Source of the DNA: G965216905 sp965216905
Lineage (GTDB): Bacteria > Actinomycetota > Acidimicrobiia > Spongiisociales > ZC4RG35
Reading direction: 5' to 3'
DNA: 64,000 bases
Assembly: GCA_965216905.1 (NCBI GenBank)
Contig: OZ244213.1
Location: 496,001 to 560,000 of the forward strand
The notes below the pieces were generated by a model, which was not told where the DNA came from, made no database searches, and worked only from the letters and a program-made list of their open reading frames with translations. Shown one piece after another: positions 16,738 through 25,320 of this stretch. Position 1 is the stretch's first letter, and each line of letters starts with the position of its first letter. Both the position numbers and the translations under genes were made by a program.

Positions 16738-19104
16738 CGTCGGGTCGGCCGCGCCTTCCAGGGTGTCCGACTCGGCGAGAGACCGGCGGATGTCGACGTC
16801 TGCCCGAGGAACGACATCCGGACAGAAGCGCCGCGAGGCCGATTCCAACGCGGCCTGCACCTCGGCGGCCACGACCGACGCCTCCGCCCGATTGCACTCC
16901 ACAACGACACTGTCGTGGACCGTCTGGACCGGAAATGCGTCGGTGAATCGCCGGAGCCGTCGGTGGAGATCGCCGTACGCCGTCAGCATGACGTCGGCGA
17001 CGCCTCCCTGAATCGGAGCGTTCCTCCACGCGTTGACCATGGCCGACACCCGTTCGCGAGCGGCGCGCCGCAGACTCATCTCGGCGGCCGGCCAGCCCAA
17101 CTCGGAGACGATCGCCTCGACATACAGACGTCGGAGCCGTCTCGACTCGAAGGTCCGCTCGAGCTCGGTGTCGGACCGATCTCCCAGATCCACGGCATGA
17201 TCGTGCTGGAACCGGCGCCGGACACCGGCCCAACCCGGTTCAACCGACCGGATGGCCGACATGGCCGCCGACAGCATCACCCGATCGAGGTGAAGCTCGA
17301 ACGTCTGGCGACGACCGGCCAGCGTCCGTCCGGCGAATCGGAACGGCCGACCATCCGAGAGGAGCGCAACCGGTGCCGGGTACTCGAGGATCCACCTGAC
17401 CTGAGCCACGATATCCGGGCGCTCCATGCGATCGGGATGCCGTTCGGCGATCTCGTCGGCGGACGGCCACCGGCCGTGGACCGCCCGAAACTCGCGCCGG
17501 ATGCCGGACACATCGCGAAATCCTCTCGCCAGCCGGAGGCTGGACGCCCAATCGATGGCCGCGGTTTCGTCGGCGAACCGCTTGATCTCGGCCACCCGAG
17601 CCGCCGCCCATGCCGTGGTTCCCGGATAGGTCGTCCGATATCTCGCCAGGAGATCAGCTGCTTCATCCGTGGTCGTCGGGTTTCCCTCCGCCGAAAGTGC
17701 TCGAGCGAGCGCGGCCGCTCCCGACCCGTAGACGATCCCGAAATTGAGCGCCTTGGCGATCTGTCGGAGGTGCTGGAGCCGGGCGGGATCGGAGGTCGCC
17801 AGCGCGGCCGGGTCGAATCCGAACATGGTGGCCGCCGTCCGGACATGGACGTCGTCGTCGCGGGCGAAGGCCCGGCGGAGCGGCTCGTCCTCGGCCACCT
17901 GCGCCAGATACCGGAGCTCGGCCTGGCTGAGGTCGGCATACACGAACACCCGCTGGTCCGACTGCGGACGGAGGAACGGTTTCATCTGGGGAGCCAGATT
18001 CTGCGCGTTCGGATTGCGGCTGGCCAAGCGCCCGGTGTTCGTGCCGACGACCTGGAGATACTGCGGACGGAGCCGGCCGTCGGCGCCGAGATGTTCGGCG
18101 ATCGACTCCCCGTAGGTGGTGATGATCTTGGCGTGGTTCCGGACTTCGAGGAGCGCCTCGCACAGCGGTCCGCCGATCTCCTTCAGCACCGCCGCCCGCA
18201 TCGAGTCCGTCTCGTTCAGCAGCCGGGGTTCCCCGTGGCGCTGTGCGGTCCATGTCCGGACCTCGGGTTCGGCCCATTGGTTCAGGGCGGCACGGGTCTG
18301 GGAATCCGATGCGGGATTCCAGGTCGGCTCCGTCACGTCGTCGAAGAGACTTCCCTGGCCCCCACCGGTCATCGATGCCAGCCGTCCAAGGACCGTCCGG
18401 CGCTGGGCCTCGATGCGAACGAGCTCAGCCTCCCAACCTTCCCAGTCGAACCAGATCCCGGTTCGCTCCATCTGGTCGAGGAACGGCCGGGCGCCCTGTT
18501 CGATCGCACAGATCTCATCCAAGCCGGCTCGGTGAAGTTCGCTTCGGATGGCATCGGCCACCCACAGGGTGTGGACGGCATCAGCCGCCGCATAGGCGAT
18601 CTGGGTCTCGGTGAGATCATCGGAGGCGGTGAAAGAGCGCTGGACCGTTCCCTTGCCGGCGGCGTGGATCCCCACGTAGTGGGCGGTCGCCCAGGCGAGG
18701 CCGTGGTACCAGGTGAAGCCGCTCCGACCCTGGTGGAGGAGTGCATCGGCGAGCTGTGCGTCCCACCAGGTGATCTCCGCTGTGGTGTCGGAGGTGTTCC
18801 AGATCGCCGCGTCGAGGACCCGGGCATCGAAGCCGGCATTCCATGCGTCGGCCGTGACCCCACTGAGCACCGGTGCGAGCAGTGTGGGATCGAGATCTCG
18901 GACGTCGACGACGAAGACCCGCTCACCGGATGGAGACCGCACGGCGATCGAGAGGACGCGCAGCTCCCCTGCGCTCGGCCCCTCGATCGGCACCTCCGTG
19001 TCGAGCGCCACCCGCTCTGCCGACCAGATCTCCTCGCGAATCAGGTCCACGTCCGGCGGCCGGCAGACGACCGTACAGGGAACATCGGCGGCGGCGCGGC
19101 TCAC
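16618..19104 (-). CDS. Family-A 3'-5' exonuclease/DNA polymerase with enlarged fingers region
   Basis: 828 residues, no 5'-3' exonuclease domain. The proofreading exonuclease spans about 1-180: VALDTEV near residue 34, AWNAGFDARVL, and AYAAADAVHTLW. The polymerase has motif A (VYADLSQAELRYLAQ, about 389), motif B (RQIAKALNFGIVYG, about 451) and motif C (TVHDSVVVE, about 730, with HDS instead of the usual HDE). Motifs B and C are about 275 residues apart versus about 125 in E. coli Pol I, so there are large insertions around the GRRQTF and NAPIQGG segments. It resembles phage or accessory polymerases more than housekeeping Pol I. The GTG at 19104 lies 7 nt from TATGGT. The C-terminal about 40 residues are antisense to the GNAT gene. 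Confidence 0.82.
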   Translation of the reverse strand: MSRAAADVPCTVVCRPPDVDLIREEIWSAERVALDTEVPIEGPSAGELRVLSIAVRSPSGERVFVVDVRDLDPTLLAPVLSGVTADAWNAGFDARVLDAAIWNTSDTTAEITWWDAQLADALLHQGRSGFTWYHGLAWATAHYVGIHAAGKGTVQRSFTASDDLTETQIAYAAADAVHTLWVADAIRSELHRAGLDEICAIEQGARPFLDQMERTGIWFDWEGWEAELVRIEAQRRTVLGRLASMTGGGQGSLFDDVTEPTWNPASDSQTRAALNQWAEPEVRTWTAQRHGEPRLLNETDSMRAAVLKEIGGPLCEALLEVRNHAKIITTYGESIAEHLGADGRLRPQYLQVVGTNTGRLASRNPNAQNLAPQMKPFLRPQSDQRVFVYADLSQAELRYLAQVAEDEPLRRAFARDDDVHVRTAATMFGFDPAALATSDPARLQHLRQIAKALNFGIVYGSGAAALARALSAEGNPTTTDEAADLLARYRTTYPGTTAWAAARVAEIKRFADETAAIDWASSLRLARGFRDVSGIRREFRAVHGRWPSADEIAERHPDRMERPDIVAQVRWILEYPAPVALLSDGRPFRFAGRTLAGRRQTFELHLDRVMLSAAMSAIRSVEPGWAGVRRRFQHDHAVDLGDRSDTELERTFESRRLRRLYVEAIVSELGWPAAEMSLRRAARERVSAMVNAWRNAPIQGGVADVMLTAYGDLHRRLRRFTDAFPVQTVHDSVVVECNRAEASVVAAEVQAALESASRRFCPDVVPRADVDIRRSLAESDTLEGAADPTSTGRAIGVLEGGERPIALQPPSHRPPHDGIEMGTVGSDP

Positions 19105-19111
19105 CGGAGCG

Positions 19112-19117
19112 ACCATA
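19112..19117 (-). promoter_or_regulatory. -10 hexamer TATGGT of the polymerase gene
   Basis: Seven bases from the GTG at 19104 on the minus strand. It selects that start over an ATG inside the hexamer at 19116 and gives the gene its own promoter, separate from ldh. Confidence 0.55.
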
Positions 19118-19158
19118 CGACGGTGCCCGGCAACATTCGAACGGGGACGCCGCCGCGA

Positions 19159-20067
19159 TCAGATCTGGTCGATGACGGCGCGGATGGCGGCGGCACTGCG
19201 AAGAACTCCCGCCAGCTCGTCTTCGGTCATCGCCAGGTCCAGCGTCGCGATCGCCCCCCGTCGCCCGACGATGGTGGGAAGGGAAAGGCACACCTCACCG
19301 ACACCCTCGACGTGGTGCCGGCTGGTGATGGGGAGCACGGCGTGTTCGTCCGACGCGATGGCGGCCAGGATGCGAGCTGCCGCCAACCCGATGGCCAGAT
19401 TCGTGGCGCCCTTTCCCTCGATGATCCGATATGCGGCATCGCGCACTTCATCGAGCACCGCCTCCAGCTCCGTGACATCGAGCGGGAGCGGTGCGCCGCC
19501 GACGTTGGCGGTCGACCACAGGGCGATCTCGGTGTCCCCGTGCTCTCCGACGATGGATGCGTGCACGCTCGAGACAGCCACGCCCAATCGCTCGGCGAGT
19601 CGGTACCGCAGCCGCGACGTGTCGAGCACCGTGCCGGACCCGATCACCCGGGAATCCGGCACTCCGAGACCGGCGGCGACGTCCTGTCCGACGTGGGTGA
19701 CGACGTCGACCGGGTTGGTCACGAACAGCAGGACGGCCGCCGGCGCCACCTCGAGCAACTCGGGCACCAGGTCCCGGGTAATGGCGGCGTTGGCATCGGC
19801 GAGGTCGAGCCGGGACTGACCCTGAGCCTGTTTGGCGCCGGCCGTGATCACGACGATGGAGGAATCCCCGCAGGCGGTGAGATCGCCGCCGCCCTGGACC
19901 CGCGTCGGTGGCACGAACTGGAGCCCGTGTTGGAGATCCAGCACCTCCGCGGCCGCCTTGGCCTCATTGACGTCGAACAGGACCAGCTCGTCCCCGACGC
20001 CCTGAATTGCGCACGCATAGGCGATGGACGTCCCGACCGACCCCGCTCCGACGATGGAGATCTTCAC
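19159..20067 (-). CDS. ldh: L-lactate dehydrogenase
   Basis: 302 residues, LDH/MDH superfamily. The Rossmann start is KISIVGAGSVGTSIAYA. The specificity loop AGAKQAQGQSRLDL has the Gln of lactate dehydrogenases where malate dehydrogenases carry Arg. The catalytic region includes NPVDVVT, DTSRLRYRLA and the active-site histidine in VGEHGDTE. It interconverts pyruvate and L-lactate with NAD(H) in the cytosol. The GTG start at 20067 has no strong Shine-Dalgarno. It lies 67 bp downstream of the molybdenum hydroxylase small subunit on the same strand, but co-transcription is uncertain. Confidence 0.87.
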   Translation of the reverse strand: MKISIVGAGSVGTSIAYACAIQGVGDELVLFDVNEAKAAAEVLDLQHGLQFVPPTRVQGGGDLTACGDSSIVVITAGAKQAQGQSRLDLADANAAITRDLVPELLEVAPAAVLLFVTNPVDVVTHVGQDVAAGLGVPDSRVIGSGTVLDTSRLRYRLAERLGVAVSSVHASIVGEHGDTEIALWSTANVGGAPLPLDVTELEAVLDEVRDAAYRIIEGKGATNLAIGLAAARILAAIASDEHAVLPITSRHHVEGVGEVCLSLPTIVGRRGAIATLDLAMTEDELAGVLRSAAAIRAVIDQI

Positions 20068-20134
20068 GCGGGCACCCTGCGGATTCCGCCGTCGGGAACG
20101 CCTCGCCGATCACGCCGAGGTCGCGGCGGCTCAC

Positions 20135-20641
20135 TCATTCGGGCAGACCATGGGCGGCATCACCGGTCGGACCGGTTCCGGCGCGATCGGCGGCGACACG
20201 CACGGCCCGCACGATGCCGTCGTAGCCGGTGCACCGACACAGATTGCCGGACAGGGCGATCCGGATCTCATCGTCACTCGGCCGGGGATTGGCTCGGAGC
20301 AGGACGGTGGCCGAGATCAGCATTCCCGGCGTGCAGAATCCACATTGGACGCCGCCCTCCTCCAGGAACACCTCTTGCAGGGTTGAGAGCGGGGCACCGT
20401 CGGCCAGCCCCTCCACCGTGGTGATCGTCGAACCGTCGGCCTGGACGGCCAGATACGAGCAGGCGTTCACCGGCCGACCATCCACCAACATCATGCACGC
20501 CCCGCACTCGGAGTCGTCACACCCCTCCTTCGAGCCCGTCAACCCCACATCCTCGCGAACCGTCCGCAACAGGGTCTTACCGGGGTCGACCGTCAGTTCG
20601 TAGACGAAGCCGTTCACCGTCAGCGTCAGGTCATAGGACAT
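20135..20641 (-). CDS. Xanthine-dehydrogenase-family 2Fe-2S subunit
   Basis: 168 residues, the standard small-subunit length. The plant-ferredoxin-type cluster ligands are in SKEGCDDSECGACMMLVDG and the following NAC. The second, helical 2Fe-2S domain has QCGFCTPGM and NLCRCTGYDGI. It passes electrons from the molybdenum centre to FAD. The start lies 3 bp after the stop of the FAD-subunit gene, and the order Mo subunit, FAD subunit, 2Fe-2S subunit forms one leftward operon (23823 to 20135). Confidence 0.92.
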   Translation of the reverse strand: MSYDLTLTVNGFVYELTVDPGKTLLRTVREDVGLTGSKEGCDDSECGACMMLVDGRPVNACSYLAVQADGSTITTVEGLADGAPLSTLQEVFLEEGGVQCGFCTPGMLISATVLLRANPRPSDDEIRIALSGNLCRCTGYDGIVRAVRVAADRAGTGPTGDAAHGLPE

Positions 20642-20644
20642 CGA

Positions 20645-21547
20645 TCAACTTCCCAAGGTCGAGTCGCCAAATGTCGAGTCACTGGCCGGAATCGGCACCG
20701 CCGAGCCGCGGGCTCTCTCGATCGCCACTCCGATGGCACGTCGGGCGATGACACCGGCCATCGCCGTGCGGTATTCCGCCGAGGCCCTGAGGTCGGAGAT
20801 GGGTCGGGAGGCTTCGGCGGTGGCCGAGGCGGCCGCCCCGATCGCTGCGGCGGAGGTGTCTACCAGCCGGTCCTCGGCCGCCTGCACCCGATGGATCACC
20901 GGAGCCAGCGCGGCGATGGCGATGCGGGCGTCGGTGACCTGATCGCCGGCCAGGCGGACGAAGGTGGCCACGCCGACCACCGCGATCTCCATCTGCCGGC
21001 GGTACTGGAGGCGGACGTAGGCGCTGCCCGACTCCGGCCCCGGATCGGGGACGACGATCGACACCAACAGCTCGTCGGCCCCCGCCGTAGTCCGACCGGG
21101 CCCGGTCCACAGCTCCGACAGGTCGACGTGCCGCACTCCGGCCGGCCCTGCCAAGGTCACGGTGGCCGCCAGACACAGCATCGGTGCACCGGTGTCCATC
21201 GCCGGAGAGGCGTTCATCAAATTCCCTCCCAGCGTGCCGTTGACGCGGGTGGCATGGGAGCCAACGATGGCCGAGGCGTCCGCCAGCCCGGAGAACCGTT
21301 CCCGGATCTGCCGGTGGGCGACGATGTCGGCGTGTGTGACGAGAGCTCCGATTCGGAGGCCATCGTCGACCGACTCGATCCGGTCCAATCCCGGGATGCG
21401 GTGGATCCCCACCAACGAGTCCGGGAGCGGCGCCTTCCCTTGGCGGGCTCCCACGACCAGATCGGTTCCTCCGGCAACGGGCCGAGCTCCGGCCGCCATC
21501 GCCTCGACCGCTTCGTCCACCGAGGCCGCCTCGACATACGTCGTCAT
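20645..21547 (-). CDS. Xanthine-dehydrogenase-family FAD subunit
   Basis: 300 residues. FAD-binding motifs of the CoxM/XdhB type are visible: PVAGGTDLVVGARQG near the N-terminus and HATRVNGTLGGNLMNASPAMDTG around residue 100. The CO-dehydrogenase C-terminal domain follows (YRRQMEIAVVGVATF). Its ATG overlaps the stop of the molybdenum-subunit gene (ATGA at 21544-21547), so the subunits are made in a coupled way. Confidence 0.92.
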   Translation of the reverse strand: MTTYVEAASVDEAVEAMAAGARPVAGGTDLVVGARQGKAPLPDSLVGIHRIPGLDRIESVDDGLRIGALVTHADIVAHRQIRERFSGLADASAIVGSHATRVNGTLGGNLMNASPAMDTGAPMLCLAATVTLAGPAGVRHVDLSELWTGPGRTTAGADELLVSIVVPDPGPESGSAYVRLQYRRQMEIAVVGVATFVRLAGDQVTDARIAIAALAPVIHRVQAAEDRLVDTSAAAIGAAASATAEASRPISDLRASAEYRTAMAGVIARRAIGVAIERARGSAVPIPASDSTFGDSTLGS

Positions 21548-23823
21548 GTGCGGGCCTCCTGGGTGGCTCGCCACACCCGCTCCGGTGTCATCGGAAGGCG
21601 GTCGACATGCCTTCCGATCACCCGGGCGATGGCGTTGCCGATCGCACCCGACGTGGGGACGCTGGGAGGCTCACCCACGCCCTTGGAACCCTTCGGCCCG
21701 GCGTTGGGGGTCTCGACCTCGATCCACCGGATGTCGATCGCGGGTCCGTCGGCGACGGTCTGCAGTTTGTAGTCCAACAGGCCCGGATTGCGCTGGCGGC
21801 CCGACTCGTCCAGCCATGTTGCCTCACTGAGGGCTTGACCGATCCCCATCATCACGCCGCCGTATACCTGGCCGTCGGCGCCGATGCGGTTGACGATGAC
21901 GCCCGAGTCGTGGGCGGCCGCGAACGCCAGCACCCGGACCACGCCGGTCGCCCGATCCACCTTGACCCGGGCGGCGTGGGTGATGAGTTGCGGCGCGAGA
22001 AAGGACTCGACGCCGATGACGCCGACGCATCGAACCGCATCGACGGGTGGACTCTCCGGAACCTCGCCAAACCCCTTGCCGATGATCGTCTCCCCTCCCC
22101 CGGCGAGCTCGGCGACGGTCGTCTCCGAGCCCGGGGCTCCTCTGACCCGAATCCGACCCGAAACCAGCTCGAGGTCGTCGACGGACGCCTCCAGCTCGGC
22201 GGCCGCCAGTTCGAGGAGCCGGGCCTTGACCTCCCTCGCCGCCTCGACGACCGCCCGCCCGTTGTTGAAAGTGGTCTGAGAGCCCGACGATCCCATGTCC
22301 CAGGGCCCGGCCTCGGTGTCCTGATACAGGATCGAGAAGGCGTCGGGATCCATGCCCAGTTCCTCCGCCGCCAGAATCGGAAGTGCCATCACCGCGCCCG
22401 TTCCCGACTCCATGGCCCCGGTGATGATGGTTCCGGTCCCGTCGGCGTTCAGGCGAACGTAGGCGCCCGACGGTGACCCGAAGCTGGGCCACCATCCGCA
22501 GGCGACCCCGATCGCCTCGTCATCGGGCAGCTCCTGGTCGTACCCGATCATCTCGAGGGCGGCCTCGAGCGTCTCCTTGGCCCCGATGCGGTCGAAGACC
22601 TGCCCGGTGGGGCCGACCGCACCCTCGTCGATGAGGTTCCTGCGCCGCAGATCCACGGGATCGATACCGACGGCCTCGGCGACCTCGTCCATGTGTTGTT
22701 CCAGCGCCCAGCACGTTTGGGGTGCGGTTGGCGCCCGAATGGAGCTCGAAGGCTGATTCGTGGAGTAGACCAGATAGGAATCGAGATCGATGTTCTCGAT
22801 CTCGTAGGGCCCGCACGCATGCATGGCGGCCATTTGGGCGAAGAAGCCGCCCTCGCCGCAGTACGCACCCTTGTCGAGGACCAGCCGACCGCGCCGCGCC
22901 ACCACGTTGCCGTCGACGGTGGCTCCGGTCTCCAGCTCGATGACCATGCCCTCACGCCGATGATCTGGAGCCACGAACTCTTCCCGGCGAGTGAAGACCA
23001 GCTTGACCGGGCGACCCGCCGCCCGGGCGAGCGCCGCCACATGACCCTCGAAGTGAAAGTCGCACTTCGCACCGAAACCTCCGCCCAGGAGCGGGACGAT
23101 GACCCGCACCTTCGACTCCGGGATCTGGAGGGTGTGCGCGATCCCCGCTCGTGCGGCAAACGGAACCTGGGTGGACGACCACACCGTCAGGTGATCCCCG
23201 CTCCACTCGGCCACGATCGCCCGCGGCTCGATGGGCACACCCTGGGACGGGTCGGCGACGAAACGACTCCTCACCACCACATCCGCTCCGGCCATCGCCG
23301 CGGCTGCGTCGCCCTTGACGATCGATGAATGGGCCGCGACGTTCCCAGCCCGGCCCATCTCCGCGTCTCCCTCGTAGTCCTCCCAATCCGGATGGATGAG
23401 CGTCGTCGAAGGAGCCATGTTGGCGACATAGTCCGGGAGCGGGTCGAGCACCTCGTACTCCACCTCGATGGCCCGGGCGGCTCTTCGGGCGATGTCGAGG
23501 GTGCGGGCGGCGACGGCGGCGACCACGTCCCCCTCCCAGCGCACCGTGTCCTTGGCGAACAGGTACCGATCTCTGATCATCCCTCCGTAGCGAACCGGCG
23601 GGACGTCATCGTGGGTGAGGACTGCGATCACCCCCGGTATCGATCTCGCCGCCGAAGCGTCGATCGAGCGGATCCGAGCATGCGGGTGGTCGGCGTACCG
23701 GAACGCGGCGTGCAACTGGCCCGGTCGGTCGAGGTCAGCGGTGTAGCGGCCGGTACCGGTGACCTTCTCGCGGCCGTCGGGACGGATGAACGGCTTGGCG
23801 ACGGCAACGGTCTCGGTGGTCAC
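21544..23823 (-). CDS. Xanthine-dehydrogenase-family molybdenum-binding subunit, divergent substrate site
   Basis: 759 residues, full length for a large subunit. GGGFGAK (about residue 250) and the C-terminal active-site glutamate in KGSKGVGEPPS are present. Two normally conserved stretches differ. The molybdopterin GQG segment reads AMESGTGAVMALP, without the usual Gln. The RGFGAPQ segment reads IRAPTAPQTCW. Substrate is therefore likely not xanthine; aldehydes, N-heterocycles or nicotinate-like acids are possible. The GTG at 23823 has GGAGG five bases upstream. First gene of the three-gene operon; no cofactor-insertion (XdhC-like) gene is in the operon. Confidence 0.88.
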   Translation of the reverse strand: MTTETVAVAKPFIRPDGREKVTGTGRYTADLDRPGQLHAAFRYADHPHARIRSIDASAARSIPGVIAVLTHDDVPPVRYGGMIRDRYLFAKDTVRWEGDVVAAVAARTLDIARRAARAIEVEYEVLDPLPDYVANMAPSTTLIHPDWEDYEGDAEMGRAGNVAAHSSIVKGDAAAAMAGADVVVRSRFVADPSQGVPIEPRAIVAEWSGDHLTVWSSTQVPFAARAGIAHTLQIPESKVRVIVPLLGGGFGAKCDFHFEGHVAALARAAGRPVKLVFTRREEFVAPDHRREGMVIELETGATVDGNVVARRGRLVLDKGAYCGEGGFFAQMAAMHACGPYEIENIDLDSYLVYSTNQPSSSIRAPTAPQTCWALEQHMDEVAEAVGIDPVDLRRRNLIDEGAVGPTGQVFDRIGAKETLEAALEMIGYDQELPDDEAIGVACGWWPSFGSPSGAYVRLNADGTGTIITGAMESGTGAVMALPILAAEELGMDPDAFSILYQDTEAGPWDMGSSGSQTTFNNGRAVVEAAREVKARLLELAAAELEASVDDLELVSGRIRVRGAPGSETTVAELAGGGETIIGKGFGEVPESPPVDAVRCVGVIGVESFLAPQLITHAARVKVDRATGVVRVLAFAAAHDSGVIVNRIGADGQVYGGVMMGIGQALSEATWLDESGRQRNPGLLDYKLQTVADGPAIDIRWIEVETPNAGPKGSKGVGEPPSVPTSGAIGNAIARVIGRHVDRLPMTPERVWRATQEART

Positions 23824-23883
23824 ACAGCCTCCCTGGGAGCGGGCCTGGCGAGTCTATAGAACTCGTACCGGTCGGCGTGGCGG

Positions 23884-23889
23884 TAGCCT
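23884..23889 (+). promoter_or_regulatory. -10 hexamer TAGCCT of methyltransferase gene
   Basis: Seven bases before the GTG at 23897; leaderless arrangement. It lies 61 bp from the divergent hydroxylase start at 23823. Confidence 0.55.
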
Positions 23890-23896
23890 GTCGTTC

Positions 23897-24682
23897 GTGG
23901 TCGCCAAGCTCAAACGTCTCGTTCGGCGACTGCTCGACCGCTCGACACCGGTCCGCGATCCTGAGACCACCGTTGCGGAAGCGGCCGAGTATTGGGCCGA
24001 GACCGACTCCAGCGAGGTACGGGTCAACGCCCACTGGAAGGGAGCCGGGGTATTCGGCGACACGGCTCGCTGGGAGCGACTGGGAGTCCGTCACCTCGAC
24101 CTGTACCGGCAGCTCTCGGGCGACGACGGCGGGCTCGGCCTGGTCCTCGAGTGGGGCTGTGGGGGCGGCGCCAACGTCGTTGCCTTCGGCCCGCATGCAT
24201 CGGGCTTCATCGGCGTCGACGTGGCACCGGAGACGCTGGCCGAGGCCGTGGCCAATGCCTCCGATGCCGGCGTGGCGGCATTCAGCCCGGTCCTGATACC
24301 CGTCGCCGACCCGGAAGCAGCGCTCACCGCCGTCTCCACCCCCATCGATCTGTACCTGTGCACGTACGTGTTCGAACTGGTTCCGAACCGGGCCTATGGC
24401 GCCGACCTCCTGCGTATCGCCTTCCGGATGCTGACCCCCGGAGGAAACGCCTTCGTGCAGATTCGTTACACCACCGACGGCACCGGCTCGGATCGTCGAC
24501 GCGGTCGTTACCGGAACAGCGTCGCCCAGACGACCACCTACGGCATCGAGGAGTTCTGGAATCTGGCCGCGGACGTGGGCTTCGAGCCGGCCGCCATCCA
24601 TTTGTTGCCCCTCGACGAACTGGTCGACGATGGGAGATACGCCTACTTCCTCCTCACCAAGCCCGGCGGCCCGGTCGGATGA
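23897..24682 (+). CDS. Class-I SAM-dependent methyltransferase
   Basis: 261 residues. Motif I is VLEWGCGGGANVVAFGP, followed by GFIGVDVAPETL; motif IV is near IDLYLCTYVFELVP. The N-terminal about 70 residues (basic start VAKLKRLVRRLLDRS, then EYWAETDS..VNAHWKG) match a subgroup of methyltransferases of unknown acceptor. The GTG at 23897 is chosen for its 7-nt spacing from TAGCCT; an open frame upstream overlaps the divergent gene and was rejected. The 3' end overlaps the converging GNAT-like gene by 29 bp. Confidence 0.8.
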   Translation: MVAKLKRLVRRLLDRSTPVRDPETTVAEAAEYWAETDSSEVRVNAHWKGAGVFGDTARWERLGVRHLDLYRQLSGDDGGLGLVLEWGCGGGANVVAFGPHASGFIGVDVAPETLAEAVANASDAGVAAFSPVLIPVADPEAALTAVSTPIDLYLCTYVFELVPNRAYGADLLRIAFRMLTPGGNAFVQIRYTTDGTGSDRRRGRYRNSVAQTTTYGIEEFWNLAADVGFEPAAIHLLPLDELVDDGRYAYFLLTKPGGPVG

Positions 24683-25286
24683 TCACCTCGCCGGCGATCG
24701 GGCGGAACCCTGAGTCCAAGAACACCCGCAGGGCCCGCGCATTGCCCGGTGCGACTGCCGCAAAGACGAAGACGTCCGGTGGAACCAACGAGCGGGCGGC
24801 GTCCACCAGCGACCTTCCCCGCCCTCCGGGACGGTGGCTCTCGACTCCGATCTCGCGACGACCACCCGGTCCTCGTCCCATTGTGATCAACCCGTCGGCG
24901 GCGGCATAGACCTCGACATCGCTCCGGATCGATCGGGCGAGCCGGACTCGAGGATGGTCGTCGAACTCAGCCGTCACCTCGGGGAGCACACCCCCACCCG
25001 ATCCGGACGCCGCCAGCAGCACGTCGTGGCTCCCGATCGTCCCTTCGATGCCGGCGAGGGCGGTCAGGAGGCGAGGGTTCATCGCCCCGCCGAAACCGTC
25101 GGGAGCCAGGCCGGACAGGACCGGTGGCGGTGCTGCGGTCGCCACATACGCATGACCGGTGAAGGCGAGCACCATCTCCAGACCTCCGGCCAGTGCAGGG
25201 AGTCGGGTCACCCCACCGTCCACCGGCGGGAACCGTCCGGACGCCGCCGCCAGCAGGACGGCGCCCACCGGATGCTCGGCTGTCAC
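24654..25286 (-). CDS. GNAT-like protein with divergent N-terminal half
   Basis: About 210 residues. The C-terminal half looks like a GNAT fold (EIGVESHRPGGRGRSLVDAARSL, then PGNARALRVFLDSGFRPIAGEV). The N-terminal half is Ala/Gly/Val-rich with FTGHAYVATAAPP and is not recognised by me. The start is uncertain: the GTG at 25286 is used, but in-frame GTG codons lie a few bases upstream. Direct repeats CTGTCAC (two copies, 11 bp apart) lie across the proposed start on the plus strand. It diverges from the nuclease-like gene at 25321. Confidence 0.55.
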   Translation of the reverse strand: MTAEHPVGAVLLAAASGRFPPVDGGVTRLPALAGGLEMVLAFTGHAYVATAAPPPVLSGLAPDGFGGAMNPRLLTALAGIEGTIGSHDVLLAASGSGGGVLPEVTAEFDDHPRVRLARSIRSDVEVYAAADGLITMGRGPGGRREIGVESHRPGGRGRSLVDAARSLVPPDVFVFAAVAPGNARALRVFLDSGFRPIAGEVIIRPGRRAW

Positions 25287-25307
25287 AGTTCTGTCACCCA
25301 CCACCCA

Positions 25308-25313
25308 TACGTT
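25308..25313 (+). promoter_or_regulatory. -10 hexamer TACGTT of nuclease-like gene
   Basis: Seven bases before the ATG at 25321; leaderless arrangement. Confidence 0.55.
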
Positions 25314-25320
25314 GGCACAC

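Noticed and set aside
16915..20424. A 3.5-kb open frame on the plus strand across the polymerase, ldh and hydroxylase genes
   Set aside because: It is antisense to genes with clear motifs, has no domain signature and is the usual by-product of high-GC codon usage.
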